DNA from: Oxytricha trifallax
Lineage: Eukaryota > Ciliophora > Spirotrichea > Sporadotrichida > Oxytrichidae
NCBI GenBank assembly: GCA_000711775.1
Contig: ARYC01000045.1
Location: forward strand, 62,001-126,000
Length of the DNA stretch: 64,000 nt
Direction: 5' to 3'
The position numbers were made by a program, and so were the translations under genes. Shown piece after piece: positions 23,070 to 35,005 of the stretch. Numbering within the stretch: the first letter of the stretch is position 1; each line of letters begins with the position of its first letter. A model generated the notes under the pieces. It worked only from the letters and a program-made list of their open reading frames with translations. It did no database searches and was not told where the DNA came from.

Positions 23070-24997
23070 ATGCTGTCTGGTATTAAATTCGTAAAGAAGG
23101 ATAATGATCAATAAGTCCCTTCTTCAGAAACTAAATTATTAGAAAAGAAAACTGTAATTGCAGATGCTCTTGAGAAGGATTTAAAGAAAAACATTGTTTC
23201 AGATAATATGGACTCTAACAACTCAAAAAGTAAGCTTAATATCATTTATAAATTACTAATCATTTTCAAATTAGAAAGATGGCAGAAACAATAAGATAAG
23301 GTGCCTCCCTCTTCATTTGAATAGAAATAAACTTCAGATAATTATCCAAATGGCAACCGCAAATAAAATTTGATCGAAGAGCCTGTTAATCGGAGGGATT
23401 ACGACAGAACTATTTAAAATGAGGACCCCTAAAAACTTTGTGACGAAGCCTTAGATATGTTTATGAGAGGCAGCTACTCTAGGTTAGATCGCTAACTTGA
23501 GAAGCTTGAATTAATCAAAACAACTAATATTATTATAATATACATTAAAATTACTTTTTGTTGAAAATAAAATTCAATTAGGTTGAAGCTAAAATGTTCA
23601 TAAATAATCAAAGAAAAATTGTAGATAAGTTTATATTTGATCTTATGGAAATCTACTGATTTTATGAGACATTAAATACCGATTATCAAATCTACTGATA
23701 TTTTGAGACATTAAATACTGATTATCAAATTTTATTGAAATATTGTATTCTTTTGATATTAGGAACATATTAAGCAAGTAGGATCATTTAATGCTCCAAA
23801 CTAAACAAGATGACTTCAATGAGAGATTCAGAAATGAAATGGCCGGGAATATGGGAATGATGGGATCTGAGGATTTAGAGGAAGACGTCGAAGAGGATAT
23901 GGATCAAGTGAATCCTTTATAACAGATAGCAGCAGCTGGAGTTAAGAACTTCTAGAGCTAACTCTCATCTAATAACATGGATCACGAAATGCATAAAGAA
24001 ATGCTCATTTAGAAGAGAAATCTCATGATGAAAATCAGGCAGAATGATTCAGAGTACCAAAAGTACGATTTTAGAAATGAAGGGTACGATGGTTAACTAA
24101 TCGAGAAGAAAATGAGAAAGGGGTAGGAAGAGAAATTTTAATAAAGAGTTGAAAAAAGAGAGCATAAGTAAGCATCGAAACATCAAAGAGTGTTGAATAA
24201 GTGTGTGCAATGCTTCTATTAAGAAGGGAAATTTGAAAAGGATTATTTCATTCATGAGTCTGAGAATTGCTACTTGGCATTGCCAATTAAAACTACTCCA
24301 GTGACTCCTTTTGGTTATGAAAAAGTCAATTTCTATTAATATTAAGGTTATTTTATAAGATCCTCTTTCTCATATCGTTTTAAGTCCAAAGTAGCATTTC
24401 GTAAACTTAATTGAGGTTGATGAGTAAATTCAGAATGAAATCAGGAACTATTAAAAGTCGCTCGTTTAATTTTACAAAGAAGCATACAACATGTCCTTAG
24501 TTTTCATTGAAACTAGTATTTAATCAGAAAACTATCTCCCTCATTGCCAAATCGATTGCGTGGGAATCCCTAATGACCTTGAAATGGAGTTTGACTTAGA
24601 AGTTTACTTCAAGAAATCTCTAATGGAAGATGATTCAGAATGGGGTCAGCACAAAAAGATTATAGATACTAAGCCTAAGCAAGGCATGATTTGGAAGTGT
24701 CTTCCATCAAGCGGTCAATTCAACTATGTTCACATTGATTTTGAAGGGGAAGGAGGTTTCGCACATATCATTGATGATCCCAAGAAATATAACTCAACTA
24801 AGGCTCTTGAGGTCATAGCAGGAGCTATAGGTCATGAGATGGTCAATTTAAGTGTTCCCTTGAGAAAGGAAAAAGCTTATTAATTTGCCAAAGAGATTAT
24901 AATAATTGCGAATTATTTAAATAATTAAAAGGATATATTAATTTGTTATAGAAAGAAGTATTATCAATATGATTGGACAAGAACACATAATAATTGA
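23070..24997 (+). CDS. CWF19L2: CWF19-like splicing factor (CwfJ domains)
   Basis: Related to yeast/fission-yeast Cwf19 and its metazoan CWF19L1/L2 counterparts, proteins linked to late spliceosomes and lariat debranching. Start ATG 23070 (MLSGIKFVKKDND); TGA 24995-24997. The N-terminal half is charged and carries a 45-bp intron (23230-23274). A larger IES (about 23.54-23.77 kb) contains a 39-bp tandem repeat. CwfJ_C1 begins at VLNKCVQCFYQ with the CxxC pair and runs through HESENCYLAL and SPKQHFVNLIEVDE to ETSIQSENYLPHCQIDCVGI. A 13-bp IES sits inside it. CwfJ_C2 follows (EWGQHKKIIDT..GMIWKCLP..YVHIDFEGEGGFAHIIDD) and ends RKKYYQYDWT, the typical family terminus. A short intron or IES near 24.9 kb is likely but unplaced. 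Confidence 0.87.
23649..23726 (+). repeat. 39-bp tandem repeat, two copies, inside an IES
   Basis: Two adjacent 39-bp copies (23649-23687 and 23688-23726) starting AAATCTACTGAT and ending GATTATC, differing at only a few bases. They lie in a non-coding segment of the CWF19-like gene. Confidence 0.8.
24343..24355 (+). other. Tiny IES, 13 bp, pointer TAAG
   Basis: TAAG at 24343-24346 recurs at 24356-24359. Removing 13 bp joins VNFYQYQ to DPLSHIVLSPKQHF in frame, restoring the conserved CwfJ_C1 block. Confidence 0.75.
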
Positions 24998-25554
24998 GAT
25001 TAAAAAACATATTAATTAATTCAAAAACGAATATAAGCATTTGATAACAATTTTATTGCTTTATTTATTTTGATTTTTCAACATCAAATATGAATATTAT
25101 ATTGAATTTCATCATATATTAGTAATTAATTGCAAATACTTAAATTTTTAGGGATCTTTTTTATCTTCGGAATTTTAATTATTTTAGGAGTGGTGGGTTG
25201 GGGTAAATTATTTTGTTCCTAGAAATAATTTAAATTTTTTATCAATCTAAATTATCTAAAATATAATGATTAATGTTCTTATAGCAATGATTAGAATTTA
25301 GATTGCAAAGTTAAGTAATAATTCTCTTATATAGTAAAATATAAATTACTTAATGAATTTAATAAGAATCAAAAGTTTTTGAATTATTGATAAAATTCAA
25401 ATGAACATCATTCTTTATGAGTTACTTGCTATTATATAGATATTTCAATTTCATTAAAATGTTATCTATTTTTTAATTATTAACTCAAGAAGTTCCCCTA
25501 TTTTTTATTTAAATTCATTCCATATCGTTTAATTTCGAGAATTATAATTTAACA
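24998..25554. other. Intergenic, no gene seen
   Basis: About 560 bp of AT-rich DNA between two plus-strand genes. No coding frame, RNA or repeat could be supported. Confidence 0.5.
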
Positions 25555-27897
25555 ATGGGAGCCTGTCAAGGAGTGAGTTCATCTCAAGTAAATGAAAATA
25601 AAGCACCAGTGGTAAGCATTCTTAATAAATAAAATAAATCTATAACTTAATCAATTTACATTTAAAAAGTAATTTCATTTTAAATATATATTTAGATGAA
25701 ACAAGAAATTCGCTTGCTTTCTATAATAAAAGGCTTGATATGTTTTGGAATTGGAATATTAATTAGAGATTTTTATCATTTAAAGATTTTTGTGTTTGTA
25801 ATAAAAGATATAAGCCTATAATTCTTTCTTTGTTAAAACCAACAACCCTTTAAATTAAAAAGCAACATATTTAATTATTTCTAAAGGTGAAAGAAGAAAT
25901 CACAAGAGTTGATTAACTCACGTTTAGGGTTAGAAAATTTAATCTCTAAAACCTTATTTTTTATAATTAAGTATAAATAAGTCAACTGTTTATTATATCG
26001 CAAATTTATATGCTTAAATAGTTTCAAAATTTAACTTATCCCAAGTTTAACCAGGGAAACTTTATATTAAAAGGAAATGAGAGATTTAGGGACAACTATA
26101 TCATAGGGTAGTCACTTGGCTCAGGTAAATAACATATTTTGATCTATCAGTTTCATTATAACTTTTTATTCTTATAATCCACTTAATTTCTAACCAATAA
26201 TTTACTCATTTAATAATAAAAAATAGGAGCTTTTGGAGAAGTAAGAAAGTGTCAGCACAAGAAAGTGAAAGCAATTAGAGCTGTAAAAATCTTAAGAAAA
26301 GATGCACTCAACCAATAGGATGTAGAGAGATTTATTCATGAAATAGAAATTCTAAAAACATTGGTAAAATAAAATTAAAAAGTTAATTGGATTAAATTAG
26401 GATCACCCGAACATTCTAAGATTATATGAGTTCTATGAAGATGCTAAACGTTACTACTTGGTCACTGAGTAAGTAAAAATAAAAAATTTTATAATATGCA
26501 CAAAATATGGACATTTAAGTGAATAAAACGTCATTTTAATTGAGCCAATAAATTCAAGTAATAATTTGCATTTTCATAGGCTGTGTACTGGTGGAGAACT
26601 ATTCGATGAAATTACCTCTAGATCACAATTTAGCGAATAAGATGCGGCCAAAATTATTCAACAAGTTCTTTCTGCAGTCGCATATTGTCATGCTAATAGT
26701 ATTGTGCACAGAGATCTAAAACCAGAAAATTTATTGCTCGATTCTAAAAATGATAACACAATAAAAGTTATAGATTTTGGTACATCTGAAAAATATAAAG
26801 CGAATGAGAAAATGAAACAGACATTTGGAACAGCCTATTATATCGCTCCAGAGGTTCTCACTTCCGAGTATAATGAAAAATGTGATGTGTGGAGTATTGG
26901 AGTTATATTGTATATTTTGCTGAGTGGGCGTCCACCCTTTGATGGAAAAGACGATAGAGAAATAGTTAGGAAGGTCCGTATTGGTCATTATGACCTTAAT
27001 AGTAAGTTTCTCTCTTTATTTATAGAATAATTTGTAACCTTTTTTGCAGCACCTGAGTTTAAGTATGTTTCTAAAGACGCCATTGATCTATTGAAGAAAA
27101 TGCTGACTTATGATCCTGAACGTAGAATATCCGCTGAGGAATCACTGCGCCACACTTGGATTACAAAGAAAGCTTATGAAGAAATTGATAACGAAGCCAC
27201 TCTAAATGCACTTACAAACTTGAAAAATTTCAATATTGAAAAGAAATTGCAATAAGCTACAATCACATATTTGGTCAGTTAGCTTGCATAAAAAGATGAT
27301 CTGGCTGAGTTATAGAAAGCTTTCAAGGCACTTGATAAAAATTCAGATGGTAAGCTAAGTAGAGATGAGCTGATTTTTAAATAATGATTTAACTATATTA
27401 GCTCATGAATCTAAGTTATAAATTGATTGATGGATATCGAACAATATTTGGAGACCTGGCTGAGTCAGAAGTAGATAAAATTTTAGCGAGAGTGGATGCT
27501 AACGGCTCAGGTGAAATTGATTATTCAGGTAAGATATTCATAGATTCATGATTAATTTAATATAGAATGGGTTGTTGCAACAATAAATAAAGAGAAGCTA
27601 TTATTAGTAAAATGTTAGTATTTAGGAAATTCCTCCATAATACCTGCGATTATCATTTTGATTAAAATTATTTTACGAATAATATCTCCAGATAAACTGA
27701 AAGCAGCGTTTTCACTCTTCGATAAAGACGGCAGTGGTTCTATTAGTAGTGAAGAAGTTAAGGAAATCTTATGTTCTGGCTAAAAAATCGATGATAAAGT
27801 ATGGGACGAAGTTATTAGGGAAGTCGATGCAGATGGTAATGGTGAAATTGACTTCGAAGAATTTTCCACTATGATGGAAAAACTTCTCCAGAAGTGA
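25555..27897 (+). CDS. Calcium-dependent protein kinase (CDPK)
   Basis: Ser/Thr kinase directly regulated by Ca2+, typical of ciliates, apicomplexans and plants. MGACQG at the start suggests N-myristoylation plus palmitoylation, hence membrane attachment. Kinase domain: glycine loop GSGAFGEV, VAIK-equivalent lysine in [18 protein letters not shown] catalytic loop, [21 protein letters not shown] junction segment ([24 protein letters not shown]-like) leads to four EF-hands: [36 protein letters not shown] and [12 protein letters not shown], all with good Ca2+-ligand positions. TGA at 27895-27897. At least five introns/IESs interrupt it. One IES (27371-27423, pointer TGATT) splits the first EF-hand. 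The N-terminal region after KAPVV (25.6-26.0 kb) contains about 270 bp of non-coding DNA whose ends were not fixed. Confidence 0.93.
27371..27423 (+). other. IES in the CDPK, 53 bp, pointer TGATT
   Basis: TGATT at 27371-27375 recurs at 27424-27428. Joining them gives [18 protein letters not shown], restoring EF-hand 1 and the following helix in frame. Confidence 0.75.
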
Positions 27898-28388
27898 GAG
27901 CATAATTTATTTATAAATTTACCTATTGATAGAAGGGAATTAATTTTAAACACATATTTTCCAGTGTTTGTCAAGATTTTTTTTAAAAAATTAGAGCTCG
28001 AGTATACCCAGCCTTACATTATAATATGCATAAAGTTTTAATAATCCTTATAAATGTAGTATTAATATTTGAAAAAATATAGTAAAATAAAGAGTTACAT
28101 TAATAATCTATTAAGCTTGTCACCCATTATGCTTGAACTTCGCTTCTAAAAGAAATAAAAAAGTTTAGAATAGTAGTTTTAATTAATATTTTCAAGTTAT
28201 TATTATAAAAGATTTAAATAAGATATAACAATTAACCATACTATATTAATAATTTCATTTATTTCTTTTTTAAATATTTATCATTTCTTACTACTATTGA
28301 GAAGATGCTTGTTTATTTAAATGGGAAAAAATTAGAAACCCTAAATTACATACTTATACTATTGAATAATATATATTATTACGTTTTA
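27898..28388. other. Intergenic, no gene seen
   Basis: About 490 bp of AT-rich DNA between the convergent ends of the CDPK and the next minus-strand gene. Nothing recognised. Confidence 0.5.
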
Positions 28389-30832
28389 TCATATTAAATA
28401 TCTATATAACATGAATTATTTGCCCCAAAACCCCTCTAGTTTATTTTTTGTTTTAGAAGCACCAGAACTGCTATTATTTCGAGATCCCTTTTTCTAATTA
28501 TTATTTCCTATAACATTTAAGTTGTTTATTCCACTTATAGCTTGGGTAGTCTAAGTTTAGGCTTTATGAGGAGTCTTTTTATGTATTTTGTCATTATCAT
28601 TTATTTTATCTAATTCAATCTGGTCTTTTAAATTTTTAAGGCTATCTGAGTTGCTCTTCCCATGTATTTATTATATATGTATTAATTAAAAAATAAGATT
28701 TAAAAATAAATATCCTGTGTATAATTAATGATAAAAGATTGATGTCACAATTTTTCTATGGAAATAAAAGAATCTCATAAACTTAATAATTAAATTAAAT
28801 TAAATAATTATCCATTCTAAGATGCAGACACCATTTTATGACTTTTAACTGAAATATTTCCGACATTTTGATTATAAGTGATACTTTGATTGTTGCTATA
28901 TGATAGTTCCTCAAGATTTGGCTTTTCCTGTTAATTGGACATTTACATTAGTTTAATAGGGAAGTTTTATGGTTTGGATATTTATTATATTTAGTCAAGT
29001 GGTTGTTACTATAGTTTATTCTGCTTTTTTGTTAACATCATTTAATGCTGCTTGGTAAACTTTATGTAAATTTAGAGTTTTATTTTACAACAAACTATTA
29101 GCTCTTTTTTTAGTTAATTTCTTAGGAAAGGTTTATGACTAAGAAAATCTCTTTTAATTACATCTCTGACATCCCCGCATTCCAAAATATGTTTAAGCAG
29201 GTATATCTTTAATTTACATAAATTATAAGCAAGAGTGATATCAAAGTTTTTGCCCAATATATTTCATTAATTTGGCAAGAGTATTCTCATACTTATTCCC
29301 ATGATAGCTCCTAACGAATATTGCGTTTTAATGAACAAGGGTCATGTCTCTTATATCATTTGTAATAAACAACATGTTTTTGATAAGGTAAAATTTTCGT
29401 TTTATAAGTCAATTTGAAAATTAATAAACGTCCAAGTGTGATTTGTAATAATAATCTGGGTTTGAGCATTTGATAATTAATATCGATCAATCCTTTAGTA
29501 TGATCAATTGTCTCCAACCTCCCTCTTCCCGCAGTGTCTAATATACATTATTTACTGTTCTTCATCACACCCAAAAAATTGAGTTGATTAAACTGTTAAT
29601 TCGGTAACTATTGCATTTCGGCACATTCGCAGTGTCTTTCGTGTGAATCTGAAGATTATTCGTGAGATTCGTGCGTTACAGCTGCTCCGGCTTCCACTGT
29701 ATATACAGTGATTCACCAGCAACAACTTGTAAAAAACACTCACTTTTGAGTCAAAATTTTTAAAATATGGGTGATAGCAGAATTCATCAATGTACGAAGA
29801 ATATGGTCTGGACAAGAATGAAATAAGTCTTCATACTTAACTTTTCTCTTTGGATATTGTATTTTACGCTAGACTTATTTCATTCTTGTCCAGACCATAT
29901 TCTTCGTACATTGATGAATTCTGCTATCACCCATATTTTTAAAATTTTGACTCAAAAGTGAGTGTTTTTTACAAGTTGTTGCTGGTGAATCACTGTATAT
30001 ACAGTGGAAGCCGGAGAAGCTGTAACGCACAAATCTCACGAATAATCTTCAGATTCACACGAAAGACACTGCGAATGTGCCGAAATGCAATAGCTACCGA
30101 ATTAACAGTTTAATCAACTCAAACTTAGTTGAATGTGATGAAGAACAGGAAAAAATGTATATAAGACACTGCGGGAAGAGGGAGGTTGGAGACAATTGAT
30201 AATACTAAAGGATTGATCGATATTAATTATCAAATGCTCAAACCCATATTATTACAAATCACACTTGGACGTTTATTAATTTTCAATGACTTATAAAACG
30301 AAAATTTTACCTTAGATCTGCCTTCGAGCAGCAAATCCTTATTGCGGCAGATCACTCGCATTGGTTTGTCTACTATACACTATTCTTTTGTCAGTACTGT
30401 AGTGAAATGTTTGCTTGAAAGTTTACAATATAACATTATAATAAGAGCATGCTAACCCCAAAAAAGGAATTGTTTACCTATTTAACAATTTCATTAGATG
30501 ACTAATTTCTCTATATGTATTTAAATACTTATTTAAAGTTGGTTGATTGAGTTTTTCTCTTAAATTTTTGAAGCATTTTAGTTTTACAACGATTTCTTTT
30601 GGACTTAAGTATTATACTTAAGCAACAATATTTATTAAACTTTAAAAGTCTATTCTTTTTTTATAATGTTTTAGTTTACCTTCCAAAGCATAATTGAAGG
30701 CTTCAACCCACTATTTCGACTATGGCTAGTCCTCTCTCAGATACAAAATTAACTCAAAGTATTTGCTAAGCGTTTTGATAAATGTGTGCAAATGAGGTCG
30801 GTAAAATAATTTGACAGTTCTCTTGATTCCAT
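28389..30832 (-). CDS. Uncharacterised gene interrupted by a foldback element
   Basis: A series of minus-strand coding pieces in linear order, read with TAA/TAG as Gln. A tentative start is the ATG at 30832 (MESRELSNY). Blocks: FIKTLSKYFELILYLREDQP (about 30.7 kb), PKEIVVKLKCFKNLREKLNQ and YREISHLMKLLNR (about 30.5 kb), then the 0.93-kb foldback. After it come RDMTLVHQNAIFVRSYHGNK (about 29.35 kb), YLLKHILECGDVRDVIKRDF (about 29.2 kb), a Q/N-rich tail and KLEGFWGKQFMLYRYLI before TGA 28389. The helical N-terminal half faintly recalls helical membrane-trafficking or peroxin domains, but I would not assign one. The C-terminal half is low-complexity. Boundaries of most pieces are approximate. 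Confidence 0.5.
29386..30312. mobile_element. Foldback element 1 (927 bp, ~440-bp inverted arms)
   Basis: The left arm (29386-29830) and right arm (29871-30312) are near-perfect reverse complements around a 40-bp spacer. The termini read AGGTAAAATTTTCG...CGAAAATTTTACCT and are flanked by TA on both sides, as expected for Tc1/mariner-type target duplication. No coding frame survives in both arms, so it looks like a non-autonomous DNA element. The few arm differences suggest a fairly recent insertion. It sits in a non-coding segment of a minus-strand gene, presumably within an IES. Confidence 0.85.
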
Positions 30833-31254
30833 CTTTTCTTATTTTTATCATTCTGTCGCATGTTTTCACAATCTATGCATGTGAACTAAACATGAATAAG
30901 CCGTCGATACTTGTAAAAACTAGGGTCTTTTTATTGCTGGGCTTGTCTCTTAAAAAAATAAATAATACTCGGGGGGAAGAATTATTAAAAATTAGTATAC
31001 AGTTTAAATTTGGGCATCCGTTAAATTAAAATACTTTATAAAATGTTAATTTTATTAGTGCATAATAATATAGTACTCTATTTATTAAATTAAATTTTTA
31101 TGTTATTTAAAATATTTAAAATGCAAAGAATTGACCTTATATAAAATTATGCAACTTTATATATTATTTTAGCTAATTTTCTTTTCTTATCAAATTTATA
31201 TTAGATATTTTTTACAATAATTGGGATTGAAATTATGCTTTAAATCAAATTAAA
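30833..31254. other. Intergenic, no gene seen
   Basis: About 420 bp between two minus-strand genes. Several short frames are open, but none has a convincing start or coding composition. Confidence 0.45.
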
Positions 31255-33913
31255 TCATTGAAATTCTCTTCTTAGTTCTGTCCTAAGATTTTTGATTTTA
31301 GATTCAGGTGGTCTCTCTATAATAGGATCTTAGTTAATAATAAAAGTCATCTCCCTTGAAAATCGATCAATCTCCTCTTCGTCCTTAAATGCGAACGTCA
31401 ACAACATTTATTTGTATTTAAAATAATAATATACCCATTTTAAGCTCCTATTCTTCAATTTCTTCATCAGTAGGAAACCTGGGTGTACCTCCCCCATTAT
31501 TATTTCTCTGAAATTATTGAATCTAGTCCTCTAAATCCTAAGAACTTTATATGGTATTTCCTGCCTAAATCCTGCTAGGGTCTAACATAGCATGAGTAAG
31601 CAGCTTCATTGGGAAATCGGCAGTCTCAGTTCTTATTAAATCTCGGTCATGAGAAAATTGATTCAAGTTGTTACTAGATAGTCTCAGGTTATTAAACTGT
31701 AACAAACATTTTAAAGCATATATTTTCTAAGAATATTGTCATAAATCATTGCTTAAGATCATACTTTTGATTTAATCATAAGAGTAATTAAGGTTTATTA
31801 GACTGCCGAAATAAAAATTTGGTTTCAATTTTGAACAGCTAATTCATTTCTTTTTCGTACTTTTTTTCGTCCTCTTCCTTGATCTCTTCATTCTGTATAG
31901 AAATTTCAACTTCGTCCTCCATGTCGCTATCCTATTTGTTAACTTATCCTACGTCTTGTTAATCATACAAAAATAAAAAAAATTAAGTTGACTAATTGAG
32001 TTTTTATAGTAGATTATTTAAATTAAATGAGTTAAAATCACCACTGGATTAGTCCATATTATTGTCATCTTCACTATTCGCTTCTAGGATTTCATCGAAA
32101 GATTAACATCTGTTTCTGGGGTTAAGCGTCAACTCACCTGAATTCATCATTCTAATGACGTATTAGTTGCTATCTTGCTTTGAAGTAGATTACTTCGTTT
32201 GATCTTTAGTTGAAGACTTTAAAATGAAAATACTTGCAATCATATAGTTTGTGTAACAAAATCAATGTTATAATGGATATATGATAACTTCTTCATAGTT
32301 TTTATGAGCTTAGGGGGAGGAGATATATCATCTTTATTTGATTATTTTTTTATTAAAGCTGGTAAATCGTCGAAGTCTAATTCTTGCACAGATTGAGACA
32401 AATGATCTTTATTATTTGTTCTGACCGACACCCAACTCCCCTAGTACCCTCCTTCTTGGTAGAACCCCCCTTCTTGGTAGTACCCCACGACCCCCCGACC
32501 CCCCCGTACCCCCCTAAAATATTCTATTTTATATCAAATTTTTTATCCTTAGGGTCTAAATCGATTTCCTTCTTGACATCTTGACATTATAAATTCTATG
32601 TTTATATATATAAAAATTCATAATTTTATCAAAATTTTTAAATTCTATATTAATGCCTTAAATGATTTGATTTTTAAGTTTTGACAAGTTTCACAATATT
32701 TTACAACATATTTTGCATATCTTTGTGAAAAATATCTAAAAAACAATTTTCCATTAAAAATATTAAAACTTAATTTATAATTAATTTTTATTGACTACCA
32801 TGCACAAATTTTATTTTAAAATTTTTTCCGCTTAATTCAACTTCATTCGACTTAATTCTTAGAAAAAGTATGATTAATTTTTCAAATTTCAAAATTTTAC
32901 AATATTTTGTATTTGTTAATGAAAAAAATTCAAAATTTTGAAATTTGAAAAATTAATCATACTTTTTCTAAGAATTAAGTCGAATGAAGTTGAATTAAGC
33001 GGAAAAAATTTTAAAATAAAATTTGTGCATGGTAGTCAATAAAAATTAATTATAAATTAAGTTTTAATATTTTTAATGGAAAATTGTTTTTTAGATATTT
33101 TTCACAAAGATATGCAAAATATGTTGTAAAATATTGTGAAACTTGTCAAAACTTAAAAATCAAATCATTTAAGGCATTAATATAGAATTTAAAAATTTTG
33201 ATAAAATTATGAATTTTTATATATATATATAAACATAGAATTTATAATGTCAAGATGTCAAGAAGGAAATCGATTTAGACCCTAAGGATAAAAAATTTGA
33301 TATAAAATAGAATATTTTAGGGGGGTACGGGGGGGGTCGGGGGGTACGGGGGGTACCACCAAGAAGGGGGGTGCGACCAAGAAGGGGGGTGCTACCAAGA
33401 AGGAGGGTACGGGGGGGGTCGGGTGTCGGTCAGAACAATTATTTAAATATGAACAGGGTTTATATTAATCATAGAAATTAAATTTTATTTAGAGTTTTTT
33501 ATGTTTTTCCAAAAATATTGATAGCTATGATTAATGAAATAATTTATTTTAATGGCCCATTACTTATTATTTTGTTGATTATCAGGCATAAGGTCATCTT
33601 GCAGTGCAAGATTTGAGACTTACTTCCTCGAATATTTCCTATCATTTTTCTTTTTCTTGGAACTGCCTCTGCAGTTTATCTCACTCGCTTCTGAACTATA
33701 TTTCTAATAAATTTTATTCGCATTGTTTGACGTTTAATGATTCAATAGTATATAATAACCATTTTGGTGTCTGTATTGGATGACAGAGTTAAAATGCATA
33801 TGGAACAGCAATCCATCGTCTTCAGTCAATATTCTGCCATTAGTAGCACTTCCTTTATTCGCTAATAAGGGATTTCTATCATCGTTATTTACCAATTTAG
33901 ATTGCTAGTTCAT
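31255..33913 (-). CDS. Uncharacterised acidic protein gene carrying a foldback element
   Basis: Minus-strand coding pieces in order. They start at or above MNQQSKLVNNDDRNPLLANK (ATG 33913; the same frame stays open upstream to about 34.12 kb, including SIHDIYFETEEEVNDESSP). Next is a basic patch (SSKKKKNDRKYSRK), then a gap holding the 1.02-kb foldback. Further pieces are VQELDFDDLPALIKKQ, MNSGELTLNPRNRCQSFDEI, a strongly acidic stretch (MEDEVEISIQNEEIKEEDEK), and a final piece LTFAFKDEEEIDRFSREMTF ending TGA 31255. The ELTLNPRNRCQSFDEIL segment loosely recalls a doublecortin strand-helix, but this is weak. One IES (pointer AAATG) was placed exactly. Function unknown. Confidence 0.55.
31405..31435 (-). 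other. IES, 31 bp, pointer AAATG
   Basis: CATTT (coding strand AAATG) occurs at 31405-31409 and 31436-31440. Removing 31 bp joins EEQELKM to LLTFAFKDEEEID in frame. Confidence 0.65.
32417..33437. mobile_element. Foldback element 2 (1,021 bp) with G/C-run termini
   Basis: Inverted arms of about 480 and 505 bp surround a ~33-bp spacer centred near 32915. The termini are TGTTCTGACCGACACCC and its complement, flanked by ATTATT at 32411-32416 and 33438-33443, a possible 6-bp target duplication in low-complexity DNA. Each arm's outer ~90-120 bp is packed with C- or G-runs of 4-8 and a short repeated unit (CCAAGAAGGGGGGTGC). The right arm carries more units than the left. The inner arm is AT-rich. 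No transposase frame seen, so it is non-autonomous. It lies inside a non-coding segment of the surrounding minus-strand gene. Confidence 0.85.
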
Positions 33914-35005
33914 TTACAATATTTAATCTGTAAATTCTTAAAAGATCAAGAAATTAATGGGAATTACTTGAGAAATTAAATATTAATAATACAATAATGG
34001 GGAAGATTCGTCATTAACTTCTTCCTCAGTCTCGAAATAGATATCATGTATACTCGTTTAAGAAACACCTGAAACAGCCCTTAGAAATTAGCTGTGCGCA
34101 CTTTATTAGTTATTACTGTTAAATCAATACAATAAGATTTTTTATTAACATAAAGTGTAAAATTATAATTAAATATGATAATAGTATTGTTATTCTTTAT
34201 CTCCTCCATTTAAATTTATGATCCTATAATTTAATTTAGATTAATTATTTATCAAATTTAATTACATAAAATTCACTTCCCCTAATAACTTAATACATAA
34301 ATTTAGACTTTAGATAATTTAAATGGGGTTACTTTTAATTCAATCAATATCGAATTTAAAATCTTAAGGAAATTAGAAATTCTTTTTTTTCAATCTTTTT
34401 AATCTTTTTTTATTCATGATATAATATTTTTTAAGTTTATTTCAGAATTATTTAAGTATAAAAATTAGTTCCCCACAATTTTCAGTCAAAAAATGATTTT
34501 ATATTAAAAATATTTCTCACTTTTTTTGGAGATGTTGGAATTTTATGTAATTATTCACTCTATCTTAGCAGTTTTATAAAAGTATGATATGAGAAGGAGT
34601 GAATTTTATTTTTTTATAGTGAAGATTTAAGATATAAAAAAGCCTTACAGTGAAAGGTGTTAAGTTATTAAATTATAATATAGATATATTTAAATTAAAA
34701 GAAAGTAGGTAACTCAGTTATTAAGCAATAGAAATTCAATCATAATTATTAATCAAATTTCAATGGGAAATAAAATTAATACAATCTATAATTAAAATTT
34801 AAGTAATATTTACTATCCCTCTATTAATTTTAGTTAAATAATGATGAATTATAACATTTAAATAGAAATAAATAGTAAGAGTCGATTTAAGATATAAAAA
34901 ATGATGCTTGCTTAAATTTCATAAAATAAGAGTAACCAACTTAGCCCATTCCGAAACCCCTTAATTACAGTTTATAAGGAGTTTTGGGGTTTAATTTATT
35001 TATTG
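33914..35005. other. Mostly non-coding AT-rich stretch
   Basis: Up to about 34.12 kb the frame of the upstream minus-strand gene remains open and may be its 5' segment. The remaining ~880 bp is very AT-rich with no supported gene. Near its right end is a degenerate G4T4-containing sequence (34918-34990), listed separately. Confidence 0.5.
34918..34990 (+). repeat. Degenerate telomere-like transposon end
   Basis: The stretch ending AAGGAGTTTTGGGGTTT followed by AAT resembles, base by base with a few changes, the right terminal repeat of the element at 60277-61616. No convincing partner end was found nearby; a CCCC-bearing stretch at about 34274 is only a weak candidate. Confidence 0.4.

Noticed and set aside
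28423-28434. CCCCAAAACCCC as a telomere or TBE tip
   Set aside because: On the minus strand it is in-frame coding (KLEGFWGKQF) near the end of a gene, and it has no matching inverted partner.
29588-29815. 75-residue ORF inside foldback element 1
   Set aside because: It lies in one palindromic arm, has no family resemblance and is not matched by a coherent gene; random open frame.
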